Position numbers and translations under genes: made by a program. From Planctomycetia bacterium (GTDB lineage Bacteria; Planctomycetota; Planctomycetia; Pirellulales; JALHLM01): a stretch of DNA of 44,404 nt. Below the pieces are notes generated by a model, which made no database searches, was not told where the DNA came from, and worked only from the letters and a program-made list of their open reading frames with translations. Within the stretch, counting starts at the first letter, position 1; each line of letters starts with the position of its first letter. Shown here one piece after another: positions 1 to 6,347 of this stretch. The stretch lies in NCBI GenBank assembly GCA_034440135.1, contig JAWXBP010000151.1, forward strand, positions 1 through 44,404, read 5' to 3'.

Positions 1-2
1 AA

Positions 3-665
3 AATTATCCCGGCAATCAGGAACTCGCCGCGCGCATTTCCAATTTCGAAGTTGCCGCACGGATGCAAACCGCGGTCCCGGACGTCTTGAATCTCTCCGA
101 CGAAACCGCCTCGACGCGCCAACTCTACGGACTCGATAACCCCGTCACCGCCGAATACGGCACGCGCTGCCTGATCGCCCGCCGTCTCATCGAGCGCGGC
201 GTCCGCTTCGTGCAGCTCTACCTCTCCGGCCAACCCTGGGACACGCACAGTAAGAACGCGGAGTCGCTCAAAGACCTCTGCGGAAAAACCGATCAACCCA
301 GCGCCGCCCTCGTGAAAGACCTCAAGCAGCGCGGGCTGCTCGATCGCACGATCGTGATGTGGGGCGGCGAATTTGGCCGGCTACCCATCTCCCAGGGCAC
401 GGACGGCCGCGACCACAACCGCCACGCCAACTCCATCTGGCTAGCCGGCGGCGGCTTCCGCCAAGGCTACTGCCACGGCGCCACCGACGACTTCGGCTAC
501 AAAGCCGTCAATCAAATCCTCAACGTCCACGACCTCCACGCCACGCTGCTGCACGCGCTCGGCCTCGACCACCGGCAACTCACGTATCCCCACGAAGGCC
601 GCCCCGGCAGCCTGACGGATGTGGCGATTACAAAAGCGAAAGTGGTCCGCGAACTCTTGGCCTGA
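3..665 (+). CDS. DUF1501 family protein, C-terminal part (5' end outside window)
   Basis: The reading frame is open from the left edge, so this is the 3' part of a gene and the ATG at 63 is internal. The visible 220 residues align motif by motif with the complete DUF1501 protein at 9368-10804: LIARRLIERGVRFVQLY, a short His-containing stretch (WDTHSKN), SAALVKDLKQRGLLDRTIV, WGGEFGR, GRDHN, WLAGGGF, DDFGY and VHDLHATLLHALGLDH. DUF1501 proteins belong to the sulfatase/alkaline phosphatase-like superfamily, are usually Tat-exported in planctomycetes and are usually encoded next to a DUF1549/DUF1553 cytochrome-like protein; that partner would lie left of the window. The biochemical activity of the family is not established. 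The identification is firm; the function is not. Confidence 0.9.
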   Translation, partial: NYPGNQELAARISNFEVAARMQTAVPDVLNLSDETASTRQLYGLDNPVTAEYGTRCLIARRLIERGVRFVQLYLSGQPWDTHSKNAESLKDLCGKTDQPSAALVKDLKQRGLLDRTIVMWGGEFGRLPISQGTDGRDHNRHANSIWLAGGGFRQGYCHGATDDFGYKAVNQILNVHDLHATLLHALGLDHRQLTYPHEGRPGSLTDVAITKAKVVRELLA

Positions 666-755
666 ACCCCCAACCCGTAGGTCAGGCACCCCAGTCGAAG
701 CCAAGTCACGTCGCACCGCATCGACTTCAACCAACATCCCAAATTCCCGCCAGCC

Positions 756-795
756 AATTGCCTGACAAATCGACGTCGTTTCCCGTCAGGCAATT
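756..795. repeat. Hairpin with 11-bp arms downstream of the DUF1501 gene
   Basis: AATTGCCTGAC and GTCAGGCAATT are perfect reverse complements separated by 18 bases. The hairpin lies about 90 bp after the DUF1501 stop codon. It lacks a T-tract, so intrinsic termination is uncertain. Part of it (GGCAATTTGC) recurs near 840, which suggests repeat decay rather than a single designed site. Confidence 0.5.
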
Positions 796-937
796 TGCCG
801 GCATCGGCTGAGGATGTTGCCGTAGTTGCATCAGCCGCTAGGCAATTTGCATACAACCAGGGTGCCTGAGCTACTGAACGGAATCGCTGCAAGCGCCAAG
901 CCCCAAGGGGCGACCGACAAATCACGCCGCCCGCCCC

Positions 938-1002
938 AAGCCCAGGGAAGGCCCCTAATGACCTTGCCTGCAATGAAGTCCGTGGTGGCCTTCCCTGGGC
1001 TT
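938..1002. repeat. Palindromic dispersed repeat, copy 1
   Basis: Perfect 16-bp arms AAGCCCAGGGAAGGCC (938-953) and GGCCTTCCCTGGGCTT (987-1002) enclose a 33-bp spacer. The right arm continues into AACGCGC, so the minus strand reads GCGCGTTAAGCCCAGGGAAGGC. The same string occurs at 11832-11853, where a second palindrome of the same type lies between two genes. It sits between the convergent DUF1501 and vsr genes. It is a REP-like element or a transcript-end hairpin; the sequence does not decide between them. Confidence 0.8.
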
Positions 1003-1023
1003 AACGCGCAAGACGACGTCCTA

Positions 1024-1461
1024 CTACGTCGCCTCCCCCTCCAAATCCTCCGCCAAAAACCTCTCCAATCGCGCCTTCAGCGCTCCCATCCGCCCCACTC
1101 GCGTCTGACACTCCCAAACCACCAACACGTTCCACCTCAACCGCCGCAGCGCCCGCCGACTCCGTCGATCCCGCGCCACATTCCGCGCAAACTTCGTCGC
1201 CCAGTAATCCGCTCGACTGGCCGGCATCGACCTCCCCGCCGCGCAACAATGCCGGTGCCAGAAACAGCCATGCACAAAAATAATCTTCCGCCGCGCAGGC
1301 AACACCAAATCAGGACAACCCGGCAACTGCGCCGCGTGAAGTCGATACCGACCGCCCAGGGAATGCACTAACCGACGCACGATCATCTCCGGCGTCGTAT
1401 CGCGCGACTTGACCGCCGCCATGATCCGGGACCGCTCCGCCTTACTGAACACGTCGGCCAT
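1024..1461 (-). CDS. vsr: Very short patch repair endonuclease (Vsr)
   Basis: Vsr nicks DNA 5' of the T in T:G mismatches that arise when 5-methylcytosine deaminates, and so protects sites made by a cytosine-5 methyltransferase. The 145-residue protein has the family's usual length and all its landmarks: MAAVKSRDTTPE (E25), PGCPDLVLP (D51), FVHGCFWHRHCC (H64, H69; H71 and C73 as zinc ligands), YWATKFARNVARDRR, and WNVLVVWEC (C118). These are the metal and catalytic positions known from E. coli Vsr. It lies on the same strand as the methyltransferase and the DUF4928 gene but about 300 bp from the latter, with a small opposite-strand ORF between them. The gene appears intact. Presence of Vsr implies that the neighbouring methyltransferase makes 5-methylcytosine. 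Confidence 0.95.
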   Translation of the reverse strand: MADVFSKAERSRIMAAVKSRDTTPEMIVRRLVHSLGGRYRLHAAQLPGCPDLVLPARRKIIFVHGCFWHRHCCAAGRSMPASRADYWATKFARNVARDRRSRRALRRLRWNVLVVWECQTRVGRMGALKARLERFLAEDLEGEAT

Positions 1462-1540
1462 GTCGGCGATGCTCCGAATTTGGGAGCAAACAATGGAAAG
1501 AGTAGAATCCGCTCAGTCCTCAACCAACGGGAGCATTGAG

Positions 1541-1702
1541 ATGACGGACCAGGATATAGCCGAGCTGAAAGCGGATTTTCTGGAATGGAGCGGCGGAACG
1601 CTTCCCGAATCGGAGTATCAGATTACGGTACATTGCGACTATGCGATGCCAACCATATTCGCTGAATTGGAAGTCCGAGACTGTCTGCGAACCTGGACGT
1701 AG
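1541..1702 (+). CDS. Small acidic hypothetical protein
   Basis: This 53-residue ORF starts at an ATG preceded by GGGAG about 7 bases upstream; an in-frame ATG at 1493 would add 16 residues. The protein is acidic with a patterned core (ELKADFLEWSGG, LPESEYQI, YAMP, EVRDCLRTW). I recognise no catalytic motif and assign no function. The SGG...PES...AMP...VR..L..W pattern looks like a compact folded protein rather than a random frame. It is transcribed against its neighbours, from the gap between vsr and the DUF4928 gene. It is not a helix-turn-helix controller protein as far as can be seen. Confidence 0.5.
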   Translation: MTDQDIAELKADFLEWSGGTLPESEYQITVHCDYAMPTIFAELEVRDCLRTWT

Positions 1703-1759
1703 ATCAATAGTCTAACGTACCGCAAGCTAATCAAGGCGCTCGCGAAAGGGGAAACTCGT

Positions 1760-2740
1760 TCACGTTCTTTGCGTATCTTCGTCGGCCGTAGCAATTCGAA
1801 TGCCGCCGCTGCCGGCCGATGGCAACCAAGTCTCGTTGTAGATCTCGATGAGCCGCGCGAGCTGCTCTAACACGCCCGCTGACGAAAAGCCGCCCAGTTC
1901 GGAGACGTTTTGACCTACGAAGGCTTCCACACAGAGTACCGCGACACGCCCGCGGCGATCTGCTGATACCTTTTTCTTGATGGTTGCTTGCCACCTTTCG
2001 CGGTCGCGTCTGCGTACCAATAGCCACACATCGAGACCGGTGTCTTGAAGAATTCCGTTGGTCTGATTTAAGTGTCGATCGTCCGGCGGACTTACGGTGA
2101 CTTCGATGGCGGCATTACCTAAGCGAAAATCGGCTAGCGCTGTGCCGCTCGGCGTGTTTACGTTTTTTGGCTTGACGACTTCGCTCCCAAAACGAAGTTG
2201 CAGCTTTGCTCCAACGAGATACTCAGCGACGTCCTTAGCACGGTTCTTAGCTTGCGCCTGATCAAGAATGTCCTCGATCACCGCTAATGCGGTTCCGCAA
2301 GTGAACCGCGCCAATAGCGGTTTGCTTTCATTGATTGTCGTTAGTCGCGCGGACGCCACTGCTTGAGCGCTCGTCAGGAACTCTTCCCGCGACGTCAGTT
2401 GAAGTGACTCAAAGCCGCGCGCCTTTAGCCATGCAACCAGCGAGTTGATCCAGCCAGCCACAAACGACGACTTTCGGCCAAATTCGATGAGCGGCGACGT
2501 AAGTGAAAATCGTCGCAGTGCCGCTTGCACCATCTCGTTGTGATCGATCAGTTGAGTTCCGCTTGCGGCGAGGTGGTTTGCGGAGAGGTCTGTTTGTGTC
2601 CGCAGATGTTCGAGAAACCCCATCACGGTAAGCAATCTGGCCGGAACATCGCGCGACGTTTGCCGCATGTTTGCGTCAAGCCATACTTGAAAATCTTCTA
2701 GGTGTGGCGCAAACGCACCGTTTCCGTGCACAGTTGTCAT
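1760..2740 (-). CDS. DUF4928-type protein, putative type II restriction endonuclease
   Basis: A 326-residue protein encoded directly after the cytosine methyltransferase: its ATG (2740-2738) lies one base beyond the methyltransferase TGA (2744-2742), so the two are translationally coupled. An upstream in-frame start (2818) lies inside the methyltransferase and is less likely. The C-terminal half holds KDVAEYLVGAKLQLRFG followed by ALADFRLGNAAIEVTVSP (D204 and E213), which fits the D...ExT/K core of PD-(D/E)xK-type nucleases. From recall, DUF4928 proteins sit beside Dcm-type methyltransferases as presumed restriction partners. The nuclease assignment is inferred from context and this motif, not from any demonstrated activity. 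The reading frame is intact. Confidence 0.7.
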   Translation of the reverse strand: MTTVHGNGAFAPHLEDFQVWLDANMRQTSRDVPARLLTVMGFLEHLRTQTDLSANHLAASGTQLIDHNEMVQAALRRFSLTSPLIEFGRKSSFVAGWINSLVAWLKARGFESLQLTSREEFLTSAQAVASARLTTINESKPLLARFTCGTALAVIEDILDQAQAKNRAKDVAEYLVGAKLQLRFGSEVVKPKNVNTPSGTALADFRLGNAAIEVTVSPPDDRHLNQTNGILQDTGLDVWLLVRRRDRERWQATIKKKVSADRRGRVAVLCVEAFVGQNVSELGGFSSAGVLEQLARLIEIYNETWLPSAGSGGIRIATADEDTQRT

Positions 2741-2741
2741 A

Positions 2742-4202
2742 TCAGTTGTAATTGCAAATTTCGAGCTGTTGTAGAATCCACTCCACCGCCGGCACGCAGA
2801 CCGCGTCCCCAAACCCAAACAGCGCCTGATTCAGCGGCACGTCGATCACGTAGTCGTCAGGCACGCCCTGCAAGCGAGCGCACTCCCGCGCCGTGAGCAA
2901 ACGGACTTGGTAGCGCCCGTGACCAGCCTTGAAGAGAATCTGCCGACCGCTGCCGCCTCGCGGCGTTCGCAAGCAGCCGGCGATGCCGTCCGTCCGCAGT
3001 TCCGCCATGCTCCGTCCGTGTCGCACGCGCCGAAACGCCGTCGCAAAGGAATAATTCCTTCCGGCAATCATGTGCGCCGCGACAGCTTCATGCCGTTCGC
3101 TCAATTGCGTCATCAAGTAGCTGGACCGTTCCTCGTTCCACCAATGGGGATCATCGTCCGGCAGGTCCTCCAAAATATCGGCAAGTCGCATGTTGCGCGT
3201 TGGCAGCGGCGGCATGTCTCGCAGATTCCAGCGAATCTCCGGGTGCGCGGCAATGAAATCGATCAAAGGCGCCGGCCGCGCGTCGCTGACTAACGCGAAC
3301 GATTTGTGCTCGTCGTGGCCATTCAAGGTCGCTGTGACAAACAATCGCGCGCGGCTCTGAGGCGTCCATCGCGAAGCGTTCAGGATCACCGCGTCGACCG
3401 CATAGCCCAATTCGTTTAAAGCCAGCAGCGCCTGTTCGAAATCCTTCCCGCCATGGCTCATCAAGAAGCCGACCACGTTTTCCAACAGCACAGCGTGCGG
3501 ACGCCGAGGCCCCAGGTCGCGCAAGATGCGGATGAGTCCCCAATATGCGGACGACTCCTTGCCGCTGAGCCCTTCCCAGCGTCCCGCGATCGAAAGGTCG
3601 TTGCAAGGGAACGACGCCGTGAACAGCTCGCAGGCAGGAATGCTCGCCGCGTCGAGCGAATGAATGTCGGCGACGGAGAGATGGTCGTCGTTGGGCCAAT
3701 TGTGCCGGTACATTTCCGCCTTATTCGGATCGAGATCGTTCGCGAATACGACGTCCCAGCCCTGACGTTCCAGCGCCAACCGCACCAACCCGATCCCGGC
3801 GAAAAACTCCGCTGCTTTCGGCCGACGCCCGTTCTGGCCTTTCCCGCGCCGCACCGATAACCGATAGCGCCGCCCATGCATCCGCGTCAACGTGACTACT
3901 TCGCCAGCCGACACCTGGTGATGCTCGAAGAACTTTCGCACCCATGTCCGGCCCCGGAAAAAACCTCGCGGCGCGCCGGTCGTCGCGTTCGTGCCTACGT
4001 CGGTCGTGACGGTTTCACCCAGCCCGTCCAACTCGATCTCGATCGGCGACGGACCCGAGCCCATATGCTTGCCGCGCGCCGGACCGATACAATCCGGGGG
4101 CAAAAAATCGTAGATTCCCCGCACATACAGATGGCTTTGCCGCAGATTCCCCGGCGTCACCGTCAAGTAACGCACCGCCGAGTCTTCCGTCCCTCGACTC
4201 AT
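2742..4202 (-). CDS. DNA (cytosine-5-)-methyltransferase with N-terminal B3-like domain
   Basis: The enzyme transfers a methyl group from S-adenosylmethionine to C5 of cytosine at a type II recognition site. Start 4202 is chosen because GGGAGAA lies 6 bases before the ATG; a longer frame starts at 4268. Of 486 residues, the C-terminal part has the m5C-methyltransferase motifs in order: FFAGIG (motif I, about 133-138), SFPC with catalytic C200 (IV), LLENV (VI, about 239-243), QSRAR (VIII, 282-286) and RLLTARECARLQGVPDDY (IX-X). Residues ~10-115 are an extra domain (RYLTVTPGNLRQSHLYVR, WVRKFFEHHQVSAGEVV, RRYRLSV) that reads like a B3/EcoRII-N-type DNA-binding barrel. It heads an operon with the DUF4928 gene, and vsr on the same strand completes the module. 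The target sequence cannot be told from the protein. Confidence 0.93.
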   Translation of the reverse strand: MSRGTEDSAVRYLTVTPGNLRQSHLYVRGIYDFLPPDCIGPARGKHMGSGPSPIEIELDGLGETVTTDVGTNATTGAPRGFFRGRTWVRKFFEHHQVSAGEVVTLTRMHGRRYRLSVRRGKGQNGRRPKAAEFFAGIGLVRLALERQGWDVVFANDLDPNKAEMYRHNWPNDDHLSVADIHSLDAASIPACELFTASFPCNDLSIAGRWEGLSGKESSAYWGLIRILRDLGPRRPHAVLLENVVGFLMSHGGKDFEQALLALNELGYAVDAVILNASRWTPQSRARLFVTATLNGHDEHKSFALVSDARPAPLIDFIAAHPEIRWNLRDMPPLPTRNMRLADILEDLPDDDPHWWNEERSSYLMTQLSERHEAVAAHMIAGRNYSFATAFRRVRHGRSMAELRTDGIAGCLRTPRGGSGRQILFKAGHGRYQVRLLTARECARLQGVPDDYVIDVPLNQALFGFGDAVCVPAVEWILQQLEICNYN

Positions 4203-4478
4203 GCAACTTCTCCCGCAATCAATCCGCCCCCCGTCGCGCAATACGGGGCAGGGGTACACCGTCTGCATAATAGCGCGACGCCGCTACCCACGCAACTCCC
4301 TCCACCCACCTGCTCCGTGTCCTCCGCCCCTTCGTGGCGAACCCTCCCCCTTCCGCGTGTTCAGCGTGTTTTGCGGGCACCATCTCCCCTCTTCCCCTCG
4401 GGCATTCCCACCACACCATCGCACGCCGTCGAACATCGGTTTCGTCGGCGCCAACTGTACCATCACGCGCCGGGCCGC
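4203..4478. other. Upstream region of the methyltransferase gene
   Basis: No gene is supported. On the minus strand the segment next to 4202 carries the methyltransferase ribosome binding site (GGGAGAA). The middle (about 4315-4380) is made of short imperfect copies of phrases such as TCCTCCGCCCCTTCGTGGCG and GCGTGTTCAGCGTGTTTTGCGG, which look like degenerate minisatellite DNA. The promoter of the R-M operon should lie here, but no clear -35/-10 pair stands out. Confidence 0.4.
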
Positions 4479-5084
4479 CTACTCCCCACTCCGAACTTCC
4501 CCTAACCGGCGCGGTTGCCATTGGATTTCTGAGAACTCCGCCGTGCATTGTTGGCCCGTTGGCGACTGCGCCGAAAAGCCAATCCGTGGGCTGCGCAACG
4601 GGCCCAACGAAAAATAACGCACCAATCGCCAGACGCGACCATCCGTCGAGTAGTGAAACGCGATCGTCGTCGACATCACCGCGACGCGCAGGTAAACCTC
4701 ATCGCCTGAAATCACGGCGGAGTTGCAGTCATCCGAGTTCCCGCGCGTGACCACCGAAACAATCATCGGCTCCCCGGCGGGCGAGTACTCGAAGCACAGC
4801 TTGGCCCATAAGTCGTCGCGCTCGCGAAGTTGGATCACGCCAGCATCGAACGTGGACGCAAACGCAACCTTCACGCGGGCGCTCAACATGAACTCCGGAA
4901 CCGGCGGCGTGAACAGCGCACAAGGCGCATTGTCCTGCGGCGTCCCCGTCGCCGGATCAACGAACCAATCCGTGCGCTCCCCGGCGACGATCTTCAACGA
5001 ATCGCCCGGCCCAACGCTCCAATCGAACGGAGAATTCTGCCAGTCGAACGCGACGGGAAGCGTCGATAAGTTGAAAGCGTTCAT
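4479..5084 (-). CDS. DUF1349-like concanavalin A-fold protein
   Basis: A 201-residue cytoplasmic protein without signal peptide or membrane span. The ATG at 5084 overlaps the stop of the upstream oxidoreductase gene as ATGA, so the two are translationally coupled; longer starts inside that gene are unlikely. Features typical of DUF1349 (a concanavalin A-like beta-sandwich, yeast 'regulation of enolase 1' type) are seen: PFDWSVGPGDSLKIVAGERTDWF near the N-terminus, AGVIQLRERDDLWAKLCFEYSP in the middle, then VSVVTRGNSDDCNS, VYLRVAV, FHYSTDGRVWRLVRYF and SPRIGFSAQSPTGQ. The family is thought to bind carbohydrate or another small ligand; its exact role is unknown. Coupling to a flavin reductase suggests a shared metabolic context, but the substrate cannot be inferred. 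Confidence 0.8.
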   Translation of the reverse strand: MNAFNLSTLPVAFDWQNSPFDWSVGPGDSLKIVAGERTDWFVDPATGTPQDNAPCALFTPPVPEFMLSARVKVAFASTFDAGVIQLRERDDLWAKLCFEYSPAGEPMIVSVVTRGNSDDCNSAVISGDEVYLRVAVMSTTIAFHYSTDGRVWRLVRYFSLGPLRSPRIGFSAQSPTGQQCTAEFSEIQWQPRRLGEVRSGE

Positions 5085-6166
5085 CGCTGGCGCACGGCCC
5101 GCCCATATTGCACCGGCAGCATCTGCCAGGCGTCCGTCACGCCGAGTTTGACCGCGGCGTGATAAGGCCAATACGGATCGCGCAGCATCTCGCGCGCCAG
5201 CAACACCATATCCGCATGCTCGTCGCGGATGGCGCCGTCGGCTTGTTGCGGATCAGTGATCATCCACCCGGCCGCCGTGGCGATGTCGGCTTCGCGGCGA
5301 ATGCGACCAGCGAGGGGAATCATGAAGCCCGGCGCCCAAGGGATGTGGGAAATGTCGGGCGCAACGAAGCCTTGACTGACATCGAGCAGATCCAATCCCG
5401 CGGCCTTAAAGCGGCGCGCGGTTTCGATCGATTCCTCGATCGTCACGCCGCCGTCGAGCCAATCGGTCACGGACAACCTTGCCGTCAACGGCAGCCGCTC
5501 CGGCCAGACTGCGCGGACGGCGTTCAAGGTTTCTAGCATGAAGCGAATGCGATTGTCAAAGCTCCCGCCGTATTGATCGGTGCGCTGATTGGCCAACGGC
5601 GAATAGAACTCGTGCGCGAGATAGCCATGCGCAAAATGGAGTTCGAGCCACTCATAGCCCGCGGCCAAGGCGCGCTTCGCGGCCGCGACGAAGTCTTGCT
5701 TCACCCGATTGATGTCCTCGAGCGACATCTCACGCGGCACCTTTGGCAAATTGCCGCCGAAGGCAATGGCGGACGGGGCAATCGTGTCCCAGCCGCCGTC
5801 GTCGTACTCGATGTGATTGTCTCCGTCCCAGGGACGCCGCGCGCTTGCTTTGCGGCCGGCATGCGCAATCTGGATCCCGGGAACAGCTCCGTGTTCTTTC
5901 AAAAAACGGCCGATCTTCGCAAACGGTTCCACGTGGGCATCCAAATAGATGCCGCTATCAGCAGGGCTGATACGCCCCTCCGGGGACACCGCCGTGGCCT
6001 CGACGATCACCAGGCCGGCGCCGCCGACGGCGCGAGAACCGAGGTGCACGAAATGCCAATCGTTCGGAAAGCCGTCCTCCGACGAGTACTGACACATCGG
6101 CGAGACCGCGATGCGGTTCCGCAACTCCACGTCCTTCACGCGAAACGGGTCGAACAATCCGCTCAT
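5081..6166 (-). CDS. namA: NADH:flavin oxidoreductase, Old Yellow Enzyme (YqjM/NamA class)
   Basis: An FMN-dependent ene-reductase that reduces activated C=C bonds with NAD(P)H. The 361-residue TIM barrel starts MSGLFDPFRVKDVELRNRI and has the class markers of YqjM-type enzymes: SPMCQYSSEDG (C25 and Y27, which contact flavin and substrate), QIAHAGRKAS (about 99-108), LHFAHGYLAHEFYSP with the substrate-binding pair H177/H180, NQRTDQYGGSFDNR, and RLSVTDWLDGG. The C-terminal VLLAREMLRDPYWPYHAA is the usual FMN phosphate end of the barrel. Soluble, with no signal peptide. It is followed by the DUF1349-like gene with a 4-bp overlap. The natural substrate cannot be predicted from sequence; these enzymes often act on enals, enones or nitro compounds in stress or detoxification. 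Confidence 0.93.
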   Translation of the reverse strand: MSGLFDPFRVKDVELRNRIAVSPMCQYSSEDGFPNDWHFVHLGSRAVGGAGLVIVEATAVSPEGRISPADSGIYLDAHVEPFAKIGRFLKEHGAVPGIQIAHAGRKASARRPWDGDNHIEYDDGGWDTIAPSAIAFGGNLPKVPREMSLEDINRVKQDFVAAAKRALAAGYEWLELHFAHGYLAHEFYSPLANQRTDQYGGSFDNRIRFMLETLNAVRAVWPERLPLTARLSVTDWLDGGVTIEESIETARRFKAAGLDLLDVSQGFVAPDISHIPWAPGFMIPLAGRIRREADIATAAGWMITDPQQADGAIRDEHADMVLLAREMLRDPYWPYHAAVKLGVTDAWQMLPVQYGRAVRQR

Positions 6167-6347
6167 TGCAATGGCTTCCTCTTATCGTGCTGTGGAATCA
6201 GCGAGCCGCCCGGCCACAAAGCCAACATCGCCAGCCAATGATAGAGGAGACACGTTTGCCGGCAAGTAGTCGCGATGATTGCGGCTCCTCGCGGGTCCGG
6301 AGTACAATGGACCACGCTTTCGCCGCCGATCCGCCGAGAATGTGAAC

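Larger units (their letters stand above)
666..1023. other. Repeat-rich gap between convergent genes
   Basis: No credible gene is seen. The gap holds GTAGGTCAGGC (677-687), the same opening as the inverted repeat at 14392; a hairpin with arms AATTGCCTGAC (756-766) and GTCAGGCAATT (785-795); a further copy of GGCAATTTGC near 840; and the 16-bp-arm palindrome at 938-1002 listed separately. Both flanking genes converge here, so the hairpins could serve as transcription ends, although no T-run follows them. Confidence 0.6.

Noticed and set aside
4315-4380. Possible tandem repeat array or CRISPR-like region
   Set aside because: Only short imperfect phrases, with no regular repeat-spacer spacing; degenerate minisatellite-like DNA at most.
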